Both the position numbers and the translations under genes were made by a program. This document shows positions 44,436 through 55,746 of a stretch of DNA of 64,000 bases, in pieces; within the stretch, counting starts at the first letter, position 1; every line of letters starts with the position of its first letter. The notes under the pieces were generated by a model, which saw only the letters and a list, made by a program, of their open reading frames with translations, was not told the DNA's origin and did no database searches. Source of the stretch: an uncultured Oscillospiraceae bacterium (GTDB lineage: Bacteria > Bacillota > Clostridia > Oscillospirales > Oscillospiraceae); contig CATKZW010000003.1 of the NCBI GenBank assembly GCA_949841465.1, forward strand, positions 1 through 64,000, read 5' to 3'.

Positions 44436-44780
44436 ATGCATGAGCTGGGCATTGTGTTCCACATCATCAAGAGTGTGGAAGCTGTGGCGGCGGACAATGA
44501 GCTGGAGAAGGTGTCCGCTGTGGTGCTGGAGCTGGGGGAGGTGTCCGGCGTGGTGCCGGACTACCTCACCGACTGCTGGAGGTGGGCGGCGGCCAAATCG
44601 GAGCTGGTCAGCGGCTCGGAGCTGAAAATAGAGACGCTGCCCGCCGTCACCCACTGCGATCACTGCGGCAGGGACTATCCCACCGTGGCCCATGGTAAAA
44701 CCTGCCCCCACTGTGGTTGCGGGGACACTTGGCTTTTGACCGGGAACGAGGTCAATATCAAGGAGATTGAAGCGTACTGA
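44436..44780 (+). CDS. hypA: HypA-type nickel metallochaperone
   Basis: The 114-residue protein has the nickel-binding N-terminus MHE and the zinc site of four cysteines, C74 and C77 (HCDHCGRDYP), C90 and C93 (TCPHCGCG). It partners HypB in nickel delivery. The gene starts three bases after the oxidoreductase stop, so the two are coupled. A DUF5692 membrane gene follows. With no hydrogenase nearby, a different nickel enzyme is a likely client. Confidence 0.93.
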   Translation: MHELGIVFHIIKSVEAVAADNELEKVSAVVLELGEVSGVVPDYLTDCWRWAAAKSELVSGSELKIETLPAVTHCDHCGRDYPTVAHGKTCPHCGCGDTWLLTGNEVNIKEIEAY

Positions 44781-44862
44781 CCAGCGCCCTTCTCCGGGCG
44801 GACGGGACCGAAAACGAGAGAGAGAACGCGGGGGCGCGGCCCCCTCAAAGGAGGAAAAAACA

Positions 44863-45906
44863 ATGTTGTTTCAAATTTACGGTGACGGCGCGGGCTGGCA
44901 GCTGCTGGGCTGGCTGCTGGTGTTCGCGGCGCTGATCCTGGCCAATGAGTTCGCCCGCCGCAGTAAGCTGGGCGGCATCATCTGCTTCCTGGCCCTGCCC
45001 GCTGTGCTCACTGTGTACTTCATCGCCATCTACGTCTGCGCCGGCATGGGCATGGACTGGGCGCTGAACAACCAGACCTATGTGCACATGAACAGCTGGT
45101 TCCACTATGCCAAGCTGTACGCCGCTACGGCGGGGTGTATCGGGTTCATGATGCTCAAGTACAAGTGGAGCATCGGCAGGACGGAGTGGTTCAAGGTGTT
45201 CCCCTTCGTCATCGTGGCGATTAACATCCTCATCGCCGTGGTCAGCGACTTTGAGTCCGGCGTGAAGGGCCTGATGTCCCTGGCCCAGAACGGCGACCGC
45301 TGGTGGCTGTCCAGCGAGAATGTGTGGCTGTACGGCGGCTGGTGGAACTGGGTCAACGGCATCGCGGGCATTCTTAACATCCTGTGCATGACCGGCTGGT
45401 GGGGCATCTACACCTCTAAAAAGCATGACGACATGCTCTGGCCGGATATGACCTTCCTGTACATCCTGGCCTATGACCTTTGGAACTTCGAGTACACCTA
45501 TAACAACCTGCCCACCCACGCCTGGTACTGCGGCCTGGCCCTGCTGCTGGCCCCCACCTTTGCCAACGCACTGTGGAACAAGGGCGGCTGGATTCAGAAC
45601 CGTGCCAACACCCTGGCCCTGTGGTGTATGTTTGCCCAGGTGTTCCCCCTGTTCCAGGACGCCAGCCGGTTCACCGTCATCCCCGTGCTGTATACGGACG
45701 GCGTGATGAACGCCGCGGTTCGTCCCACCGGAGCGGACCCCACCATGCAGGGCGTGGTGGCAGTGCTGGCGCTGGCCGTCAACGTGGTGGTGCTGGGCAT
45801 CATCATCAAGCGGTCCATCGAGCAGAAGAAGAACCCCTACAAGAACGAAATTTTCACCGATCAGAAGGACTTCCAGCTCGCCATGGCGCGGGCCGAGGGC
45901 AAGTGA
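44863..45906 (+). CDS. DUF5692 polytopic membrane protein
   Basis: The 347 residues contain about eight hydrophobic segments with many tryptophans, such as YGGWWNWVNGIAGILNILCM and TFLYILAYDLWNFEYTYNNL. I recall this family as DUF5692, of unknown function. The last segment is followed by a charged C-terminal tail. It has no resemblance to nickel transporters that I can see. The ATG at 44863 follows AAAGGAGG. Its position after hypA under the same promoter suggests a role with the Fe-S/FAD oxidoreductase, perhaps transport or membrane attachment (inference). Confidence 0.82.
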   Translation: MLFQIYGDGAGWQLLGWLLVFAALILANEFARRSKLGGIICFLALPAVLTVYFIAIYVCAGMGMDWALNNQTYVHMNSWFHYAKLYAATAGCIGFMMLKYKWSIGRTEWFKVFPFVIVAINILIAVVSDFESGVKGLMSLAQNGDRWWLSSENVWLYGGWWNWVNGIAGILNILCMTGWWGIYTSKKHDDMLWPDMTFLYILAYDLWNFEYTYNNLPTHAWYCGLALLLAPTFANALWNKGGWIQNRANTLALWCMFAQVFPLFQDASRFTVIPVLYTDGVMNAAVRPTGADPTMQGVVAVLALAVNVVVLGIIIKRSIEQKKNPYKNEIFTDQKDFQLAMARAEGK

Positions 45907-45941
45907 TCCCTCCCGCCGCACGGGGAAGCAATTTGGTCAGA

Positions 45942-45977
45942 AAACGGCTGTCCGCGCAAATGCGCAGACAGCCGTTT
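45942..45977. terminator. Bidirectional terminator
   Basis: An 11-bp stem AAACGGCTGTC with its complement and T-rich flanks, between the convergent DUF5692 and atpC genes. Confidence 0.85.
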
Positions 45978-45995
45978 CATTTGTGTCCGCCGGAG

Positions 45996-46405
45996 TCACG
46001 GCTCCCTGCGGTTTTTGACCCGCAGGCGGTTCAGTGCCCGAGCCAGGGTGCCCTGGGCCAGCTGATACTCCTGACGGCTCTTTTTTTGCAGCATGGCCTC
46101 CCGAGCCTGGTCGGCCTCCCAGCGGGCCCGGGCCTCGTCGATCTCCTCAGGGCGCTCGGCGGAGTCCACCAGCACCAACACCTCGTTGGCCTCCACCTTC
46201 ACCATGCCGGGGGACACCGCCGCCAGCTGGACCGGCTGTCCCGGCGGCTGCCAGCGCAGCATGCCTGGGACGATGGCGGCCATCATGCTGCTGTGGTGGG
46301 CCAGAATGCCCCGTTCCCCGTCGCTGGCGGGGATGGTGAGGCTGACACAGGGGCCCTCGTACAGCGTTTTGTCCGCGGCCAGAATGTGAACCTGAAAGGT
46401 GTCCA

Positions 46406-46406
<1 letters not shown>
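45996..46406 (-). CDS. atpC: ATP synthase epsilon subunit
   Basis: The 136-residue epsilon subunit regulates F1 and links it to the rotor. The N-terminal beta-sandwich (FQVHILAADKTLYEGPCVSL, SDGERGILAHHSSMM) and the C-terminal helical hairpin (EEIDEARARWEADQA) are both present. It starts at the A shared with the atpD stop (TGATG), one-base overlap, so it is translationally coupled. A GTG just before is less likely. It ends the operon at a bidirectional terminator. Confidence 0.95.
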
Positions 46407-48720
<2,314 letters not shown>

Positions 48721-48721
48721 G

Positions 48722-50482
48722 TCAGCCCTCCTGCTTCCCGCCGCCCTGGAACCGGGCCAGATACTGGCGGGCCAGGGTTAGGACCTCCGCCCGGTCGTCC
48801 TGGGAGAACCGTCCAGTCTGGTCGATGCGGGCACACAGGTCCGGGGCCTCCTCTTCCAGGGCGGCCAGCAGGCCGGTGCGGAACTCGTCCATCCGGTTCA
48901 GCGGCACGTCCTGCATCACGTGGTCCATGGCGGCGGCGAGGGTGATTACCTGCTGGTGCTGGGACAGGGGGGCGTACTGGGGCTGGCGCAGCAGCCGCAT
49001 GAGGCCCTGACCGTAGGAAAGCTGACGCTTGGTGGCGTCGTCCAGGTCGCTGGAGAACTGGGTGAACACCTCCATCTCCCGGTACTGGGCCAGCTCCAGC
49101 CGGATGGCCCCGGCGGCGGACTTCATGGCGCGGGTCTGGGCGTCGCCGCCCACCCGGGACACGGACAGGCCCACGTTGACGGCGGGCCGCTGGCCGGAGA
49201 AGAACAGGTCGCTTTCCAGGAAGATCTGGCCGTCGGTGATGGAGATGATGTTGGTGGGGATATAGGCGGACACGTCTCCTGCCTGAGTCTCCACGATGGG
49301 CAGGGCGGTCATGCTGCCGCCCCCCAGCTCGTCGCTGAGGTGGGCGGACCGCTCCAGCAGCCGGGAGTGGAGATAGAATACGTCGCCGGGAAAGGCCTCG
49401 CGGCCCGGGGAGCGCTCCAGCAGCAGAGACAGCGCCCGGTAGGCGATGGCGTGCTTGCTCAAATCGTCGTACACGATGAGCACATCCCGGCCCTGGTACA
49501 TGAAGTATTCGCCCAGGGCGCATCCGGCGTAGGGGGCGATATACTGCAAAGCGGCGGAGGCGCCGGCGGGGGCGGTGACGATGGTGGTGTACTCCATGGC
49601 GCCGCGGCGGGCCAGATTTTCCGCCAATTGTGCCACGGAGCTGGTCTTCTGCCCGATGGCCACGTAGATGCACACCACGTCCTTGCCCTTCTGGTTGAGA
49701 ATGGTGTCCAGGGCGATGGCGGTCTTGCCGGTCTGCCGGTCGCCGATGATGAGCTCCCGCTGGCCCCGGCCGATGGGGAACATGGAGTCGATGGCCAGCA
49801 GGCCCGTCTCCATGGGGGTGTTCACCGGCTGGCGGTCCAGGATACCGGGGGCGGGGGCCTCCATGGGGCGATAGCCCTCCGGCTCGATGGAGCCCTTGCC
49901 GTCCACCGGCACACCCAAGGCGTCCACCACCCGGCCCAGATAGCCCTCGCCCACGGGCATGCCGGCGGTTTTCAGGGTGCGGCGGACCATGCTGCCCGCG
50001 CAGATCTCCTCGCCGTCGCCAAACAGGATGCAGCTCAGCCCGTCCGGCCGCAGGTCCTGTACCATGCCCTTAACGCCGGAGGCAAAGACCAGAATCTCCC
50101 CGTACTGGGCGTGGGTCAGCCCGCCTACGGTGGCGATGTCGCCGTCCACGGTGAGCACCTCGCCGATCTCCTCCGGGGCGGGGGCGGGCTCCCACTGCTC
50201 CACCGCCTGCCGGATGAGGGGGACGATGTCGTTGTGCCCTGGCTGGAGCTGCCACAGGTAGTCCTGGAACTGCCGCACACGGCCGTCCAGGGTCCAGTCG
50301 TATACGTCGGAGCCCACCTGGAGACGGAAGCCGTCCTGAAGGGACTCGTCAAACTCCCACTTGAGGGGCACCTTCCGCTGGTAGGTTCGGGTCAGAAACT
50401 GCTCAAAGCGCTGGAGCTGCGCCTCGGTGGGCTGGTCGGCGCTGCGCAGAAGGGCGGACAGGCGGCTTCTAGCGGCCCTCAT
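48722..50482 (-). CDS. atpA: ATP synthase alpha subunit with delta-like N-terminal extension
   Basis: From about residue 85 this is a standard alpha subunit: EIGEVLTVDGDIATVGGL, P-loop GDRQTGKT (247-254) and SVSRVGGDAQTRAMK. The preceding 80 residues resemble the C-terminal half of the delta (OSCP) subunit: LQRFEQFLTRTYQRKVPLKW, then DESLQDGFRLQVGSDV and DGRVRQFQDYL. No separate delta gene lies between atpF and atpA, and the delta N-terminal domain is missing. The extension is real: GGGAGG precedes the ATG at 50482, which overlaps atpF by 14 bases. At 586 residues it is about 80 longer than usual. Confidence 0.92.
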   Translation of the reverse strand: MRAARSRLSALLRSADQPTEAQLQRFEQFLTRTYQRKVPLKWEFDESLQDGFRLQVGSDVYDWTLDGRVRQFQDYLWQLQPGHNDIVPLIRQAVEQWEPAPAPEEIGEVLTVDGDIATVGGLTHAQYGEILVFASGVKGMVQDLRPDGLSCILFGDGEEICAGSMVRRTLKTAGMPVGEGYLGRVVDALGVPVDGKGSIEPEGYRPMEAPAPGILDRQPVNTPMETGLLAIDSMFPIGRGQRELIIGDRQTGKTAIALDTILNQKGKDVVCIYVAIGQKTSSVAQLAENLARRGAMEYTTIVTAPAGASAALQYIAPYAGCALGEYFMYQGRDVLIVYDDLSKHAIAYRALSLLLERSPGREAFPGDVFYLHSRLLERSAHLSDELGGGSMTALPIVETQAGDVSAYIPTNIISITDGQIFLESDLFFSGQRPAVNVGLSVSRVGGDAQTRAMKSAAGAIRLELAQYREMEVFTQFSSDLDDATKRQLSYGQGLMRLLRQPQYAPLSQHQQVITLAAAMDHVMQDVPLNRMDEFRTGLLAALEEEAPDLCARIDQTGRFSQDDRAEVLTLARQYLARFQGGGKQEG

Positions 50483-50960
50483 GGCTCCCGCCTCCCTCCG
50501 TCAGGTCCAGGAACTGGTCGAAGAAGTCAGCCCCCGGCTGGGCGGCCAGCTTTTTCGCCGCCTTGGCGGCCAGCTCACGCATCTCCTTTTGGGACTCCCG
50601 CAGGGCACGTTCCCGACTCTGTTCCGCCTCGGTTTTGGCCTTGGCAATGATGTGCCGGGCCTGCTCCTCCGCCTGGGTAATCTGCTCCTGGGCGGCCTGG
50701 GCGGCGGCCTGCTGGGCGCGGGCCCGCTCTTGGCGAATCTCCTCGTCTGCGGCGTCCAGCTTGGCCTGGCACCCCGCCTTGAGCTGCTCCGCCTGGGCCA
50801 GCTTATCATTGGCCTGATTCTCCAGCTCCCGGTAGTGGGCCTCCCGCTTTTCCATAAACTGCTTCACCGGCTTGAACAGGAGGAAGTAGAGCCCTCCCGT
50901 CAGGATGGCCAGGTTCATCCAGTGCAGCAAAATCAGCTGCAAGTTAATGTTCAGAGGCAT
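50469..50960 (-). CDS. atpF: ATP synthase b subunit
   Basis: The 163-residue peripheral stalk subunit has an N-terminal membrane segment (LILLHWMNLAILTGGLYFLL) and a long charged helix rich in Ala, Gln, Glu and Lys. It has normal b-subunit length, so the missing delta N-terminal domain is not fused here. It ends with EGGGSHEGR. The gene overlaps atpA by 14 bases and follows atpE by 18 bases. Confidence 0.94.
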   Translation of the reverse strand: MPLNINLQLILLHWMNLAILTGGLYFLLFKPVKQFMEKREAHYRELENQANDKLAQAEQLKAGCQAKLDAADEEIRQERARAQQAAAQAAQEQITQAEEQARHIIAKAKTEAEQSRERALRESQKEMRELAAKAAKKLAAQPGADFFDQFLDLTEGGGSHEGR

Positions 50961-50978
50961 TTCAGCGTCCCCCTATTG

Positions 50979-52203
<1,225 letters not shown>

Positions 52204-52262
52204 CAAAGCATTCCTTCTTTCGAGCAGTCTGTTTGCCGCCCGGACAGAGTGACGGCACCCAT

Positions 52263-52291
52263 ATTATACACCTGCTGTTTTTGGATGTCCA
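52263..52291 (-). promoter_or_regulatory. atp operon promoter
   Basis: Read leftward: TGGACA, 17 bases, TATAAT, about 60 bases before atpB. Confidence 0.85.
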
Positions 52292-52415
52292 CCCGGTTTT
52301 GCGGCAAAAAATCAAAGCGCTGGATGAAAAAAACCGGCGCTTTGTCAAGCCTGTGTAAAAATTTGGATGCCTGCATGTGCTGTATGTGCTTTGACCCGGT
52401 GAAAGCGGGCGGCCC

Positions 52416-52679
52416 TCACCGCGCCGGACTCAGGTACTCCTCCAGGCACAGCCCCTGTTCTGCCATCTCCTGGGCGGTGGCGGAGAGGCTGAGGTCGTCC
52501 GGATCGTGGGCGGGCTGGGCTTAGGCGGACGCTCCGTCCCGGCGCACTGTGTGGGCGGCGGTGTCGATCCCAATATCTGGCGGAAGGGACAGCACCCGCC
52601 CCGTTTTGCCGCACCGGCGCAGCACCGTCCCCTTGGCGGTGAGGAAGATGACAGGCACCTCCTCTTGACTGCTTATCAT
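52416..52679 (-). pseudogene. Small gene interrupted by in-frame TAA
   Basis: A leftward frame from the ATG at 52679 reads MISSQEEVPVIFLTAKGTVL and continues to a TAA at 52521-52523 after 52 codons. In the same frame translation resumes with AQPAHDPDDLSLSATAQEMA and ends at a TGA at 52416. Codon use on both sides looks protein-like (third positions G/C-rich), so one 87-codon gene with a nonsense change is likely. Alternatives are two separate peptides or read-through. I recognise no family. No strong ribosome site is visible. Confidence 0.45.
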
Positions 52680-52734
52680 ACACCGTCCACCTATCGTTTT
52701 TGCATCATGGGGGGAGGAAAAGCTTGGCCGGGTA

Positions 52735-52763
52735 TTGAAAAATAACGCGGCCTGTGATATCCT
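52735..52763 (+). promoter_or_regulatory. Promoter of divIVA-like gene
   Basis: TTGAAA, 17 bases, TATCCT, about 105 bases before the ATG. Confidence 0.65.
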
Positions 52764-52867
52764 GTTTTTAACATCAGCATTTGGCTGATCCCGGCAGAAA
52801 CAGCCCGCCTGAAAAGCAGGGGAGGGTAAAAAAGTGCCCGCGAAAATGGAAAGGAGCCGCGCTTGCC

Positions 52868-53383
52868 ATGCGTTTGAGTGAGATTAAGAAGGGGTTCTGG
52901 GGTTACAAAAAAGAGGGCGTCAGCCAATATATCGCCGAGCTGGAGGCGGAGGCCCAGGCAAAGCTCCAGCAGAAGGATGAGGAGCTCAAAAGGGCGGAGG
53001 CGGCGGCCAAGGAGCGTGCCGACCAGTTGGAGGAGGCCCTGCGGGCGCTTAAAGAGGAGAATGAGGCTTTGCGTGCCGAGCAGGCCAGCATCGCCGACGC
53101 GCTGATCCGGGCCCAGAAGTACGCCGAGCAGATCCGGAAGGAGGCGGACGAGTTCGAGCAGGAGGCCTACGCCAGGGTGCAGGCCGGCGTGGACCGCCAG
53201 CGCCAGGAGCTGGAGGAGTACGCCGCGGCGGCGGACACGCTGAAGGAGCAGCTCCACGCGCTGCTGAAGGACACTCTGGGCAAGACGGAGGACATCCGGC
53301 GTGAGCTGAATATTCTGCATGACAAGGGGCCCAACTCCAATCTGGTGGACATCACCTCCGTGCAGGAGACGGGCGTGAACTGA
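52868..53383 (+). CDS. DivIVA-like coiled-coil protein
   Basis: The 171-residue protein starts MRLSEIKKGFWGYKKEGVSQYI, with the membrane-contact and helix pattern seen in DivIVA/GpsB proteins. Then come about 120 residues of coiled coil rich in Glu, Ala, Lys and Arg, and a short tail. DivIVA-type proteins sit at curved membranes and cell poles and organise division. The ATG at 52868 follows AAAGGAG by eleven bases. It is a single-gene unit between the interrupted gene and the FadR-type gene. Confidence 0.78.
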   Translation: MRLSEIKKGFWGYKKEGVSQYIAELEAEAQAKLQQKDEELKRAEAAAKERADQLEEALRALKEENEALRAEQASIADALIRAQKYAEQIRKEADEFEQEAYARVQAGVDRQRQELEEYAAAADTLKEQLHALLKDTLGKTEDIRRELNILHDKGPNSNLVDITSVQETGVN

Positions 53384-53398
53384 TAAACTGAAAATCGG

Positions 53399-53438
53399 AC
53401 GCCCCAGGCTTCGCTGAAAGCGGGACCGGGGGCGTTTT
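53399..53438. terminator. Terminator of divIVA-like and FadR-type genes
   Basis: Stem ACGCCCC with GGGGCGT around an inner hairpin, then TTTT on the plus side. It lies between the two convergent genes. Confidence 0.65.
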
Positions 53439-53443
53439 CTGCG

Positions 53444-54142
53444 TCAGAGCAAATGTTCCCGCCGGATGGAGGCGTCCACCACCTCGAAATGGGTCCGCAT
53501 GGCCTGGGCCGCGCCGTCGGCGTCGTGAGCGGCCAGGGCGTCCGCCAGATGCTGGTGGGCGGTGTGCAGGGCCTCGGCCTGGGCCGGGTCCTCCACGATG
53601 CGCACATACATGGTGCTGATAAAATCGTTGATGGTGGACAGCATGGCGCTGAACAGCGACTTGATGAGCCGGTTGCCGGAGGCGTCGCACAGCAGCAGGT
53701 GGAACTCCTGGTCATAGCGGGAGGCCCTTTGGGGGGCGGTCTCCTCCCGCATCAGCCGGGCCAGCTCCCTGAGCCGCGCGGCCTGCCGGGGCAGGATGCG
53801 GTCCGCCGCCAGCCGGGCGTTCTCGGTTTCCAGGCCGCAGCGCAGCTGGCTGATCTGGAGATAGTTGGTCTCGCCCAGCATGACCATCATCCGCAGGCTC
53901 TCCCGCAGGTTCTGCTCGATGTCGCAGGTGACGAAATTCCCCGCTCCCTGGGTGCTGGACACGAAGCCCAGCAGGCTGAGGGTGCGGATGGCCTCCCGCA
54001 CGGAGTTGCGGCTGACGCCCAGGGACTCGGCCAGCTCCCGCTCGGGGGGGAGGCGTTCGCCCCGCTTCAGCGTGCCCTGCCAAATCTCGTTTTTGATATG
54101 TGCAACGACCTTTTCATAGGCCCTCTCATTTTTTTCAGCCAT
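53444..54142 (-). CDS. FadR-subfamily GntR transcriptional regulator (2)
   Basis: The 232 residues have the GntR winged HTH (LKRGERLPPERELAESLGVS followed by RNSVREAIRTLSLLGFVSS) and the helical FCD ligand domain with its metal-site His residues (FHLLL, THFEVV). FadR relatives in lactate loci, such as LldR and LutR, answer to lactate. It lies downstream of the larA-glcD operon but behind a terminator, so it is transcribed separately. A palindrome upstream of its start may serve autoregulation. AAAAGGAG precedes the ATG at 54142. Confidence 0.92.
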   Translation of the reverse strand: MAEKNERAYEKVVAHIKNEIWQGTLKRGERLPPERELAESLGVSRNSVREAIRTLSLLGFVSSTQGAGNFVTCDIEQNLRESLRMMVMLGETNYLQISQLRCGLETENARLAADRILPRQAARLRELARLMREETAPQRASRYDQEFHLLLCDASGNRLIKSLFSAMLSTINDFISTMYVRIVEDPAQAEALHTAHQHLADALAAHDADGAAQAMRTHFEVVDASIRREHLL

Positions 54143-54161
54143 GAGAAAGTGTCTCCTTTTG

Positions 54162-54178
54162 CCTAATTGCTAATTAGG
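54162..54178. promoter_or_regulatory. Palindromic operator before FadR-type gene 2
   Basis: CCTAATT-GCT-AATTAGG, a perfect 7+3+7 palindrome 20 bases before the ATG of the regulator. It has the same N3 spacing as other FadR-type sites but a different sequence. Autoregulation is a reasonable inference. Confidence 0.7.
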
Positions 54179-54250
54179 ATAACATTTTTTTCAGACTTGC
54201 ACAAGTGCTTTTCCAGAAATGGCGAAACAGGACGCGCCGGACCGGACGCA

Positions 54251-54286
54251 AAACCGGCGGCAGGGGATCAGCCCTGCCGCCGGTTT
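54251..54286 (-). terminator. Terminator of larA-glcD operon
   Basis: A 15-bp perfect stem AAACCGGCGGCAGGG with its complement and a 6-base loop, after the glcD stop. Confidence 0.85.
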
Positions 54287-54301
54287 GTATCTGCTTCCAA
54301 A

Positions 54302-55723
54302 TCAAATCATGAGGCAAACCTTGCCGGGGTTCAGGATGCCCTTGGGGTCGAACACCTTCTTAATGCCCTGCATCAGAGCCATATTCACCGGGCCGACGGC
54401 CTCCGCCAGGAATTTTACCTTGCCCAGGCCGATGCCGTGCTCACCGGAAATCTGGCCGCCCAGCTCCACAGCCTTGGCGTAGATGCTGGAGAAGAACTGC
54501 TCCACCTGCTTGAGGAACGTGTCTTTTTCCATGTCATTGGAGCAGGTGTAGATGTGCAGGTTGCCGTCGCCGGCGTGGCCGAAGTACTTCACATCGAAGT
54601 CGTATTTGCCGCTCTCCGCCGCCACGTAGGCCACGTACTCGGCGATCTTGTTCACGGGCACCACCACGTCGCACTCGTCCAGCAGCTTGGTCTGCTCCTC
54701 AATGCCCTCCAGGAAGGAGGACCGGGCGGCCCAGGTGTCCTTCAGCTTGGGGGCGGTGTCCGCCACCAGCACGTCCAGCGCGCCCTCCTCTACCAGCATC
54801 TCGGCGGCGCGCTCCACCAGCGGGTCCAGCTCCTCCATGGTGCTGCCGTCGAAGGTCATCAGCAGGTAGGCGCCCGCCTCCACGCCGTCGATGGTCCGGG
54901 GGAACACCTGCTTGCCCAGATATTCCTCGGAGGAGATGAGAATCTCTCTCTCAAAAAACTCCAGGGCCTGGGGATTGAAGTGGTTCATGAACACCTTGGG
55001 CACGGTGGAGATGCAGGCGTTCAAATCCTCGAAAGGGGCCATCAGGCTGACGGTGGCCTTGGGGGCGGGGATCAGCTTCAGGGTCAGCTCGGTGATGATG
55101 GCCAGGGTGCCCTCGGAGCCGCAGATCAGGTTGGTCATGCTGTAGCCGGAGCTGGTCTTGGACACGGTGGCGCCGAAGCGGGTGATCTCACCGGTGGGCA
55201 GCACCACGGTCATGGCCTTGACGTAGTCCCGGGTGGCGCCATACTTCACGGCCCGCATTCCGCCCGCGTTGGTGGCCACGTTGCCGCCCAGGGTGGCCAT
55301 CTTCTCGCCGGGATCGGGGGGATACATGCAGCCGTGGGTGAGGACGTCGTCGGCCAGCTGCTGGAGCAGGACCCCGGGCTGGACGGTGACGGCGAAGTTC
55401 TCCAGGTCGTAGCCCAGGATCTTGTTCATCTTCATGGTGCACAGAACCACGCCGCCGCAGATGGGGGTGCAGCCGCCAACAAGACCGGTGCCCGCGCCCC
55501 GGGTGGTGACGGGGATGTTGTTGTCATAGCAGACCTTCATAATGCCCGCAATCTCTTCTGTGGTCAGAACATCCACGGACACTTCGGGCATCTTCACGCC
55601 GTAGATGGGCATCTCGTCCCGGGCATAGTCGGGGTTGACGTCGTCGCCCACCACCACGCGGCCGGGGACGATGGCTTCCAGCTGGGCAATGATTTCAGGA
55701 GTGACTTGATTGTATTGTGACAT
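54302..55723 (-). CDS. FAD-linked lactate/glycolate oxidase (GlcD type)
   Basis: A 473-residue flavoprotein of the D-lactate dehydrogenase/GlcD group. The FAD-binding domain has PVTTRGAGTGLVGGCTPICG and ATLGGNVATNAGGM. The C-terminal FAD-oxidase domain has KYFGHAGDGNLHIY and GGQISGEHGIGLGKV. It oxidises a 2-hydroxy acid and in anaerobes often passes electrons to an ETF pair, which is not in the window. It is 23 bases downstream of larA, so racemase and dehydrogenase are made together. AAAGGAGG precedes the ATG at 55723. Confidence 0.92.
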   Translation of the reverse strand: MSQYNQVTPEIIAQLEAIVPGRVVVGDDVNPDYARDEMPIYGVKMPEVSVDVLTTEEIAGIMKVCYDNNIPVTTRGAGTGLVGGCTPICGGVVLCTMKMNKILGYDLENFAVTVQPGVLLQQLADDVLTHGCMYPPDPGEKMATLGGNVATNAGGMRAVKYGATRDYVKAMTVVLPTGEITRFGATVSKTSSGYSMTNLICGSEGTLAIITELTLKLIPAPKATVSLMAPFEDLNACISTVPKVFMNHFNPQALEFFEREILISSEEYLGKQVFPRTIDGVEAGAYLLMTFDGSTMEELDPLVERAAEMLVEEGALDVLVADTAPKLKDTWAARSSFLEGIEEQTKLLDECDVVVPVNKIAEYVAYVAAESGKYDFDVKYFGHAGDGNLHIYTCSNDMEKDTFLKQVEQFFSSIYAKAVELGGQISGEHGIGLGKVKFLAEAVGPVNMALMQGIKKVFDPKGILNPGKVCLMI

Positions 55724-55746
55724 GGGGGGAGCCTCCTTTATATAAT

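Noticed and set aside
41592..44711. A 1039-codon open frame antisense to the oxidoreductase and hypA
   Set aside because: No ribosome site and no domains; the forward strand has complete Fe-S, FAD and NAD motifs.
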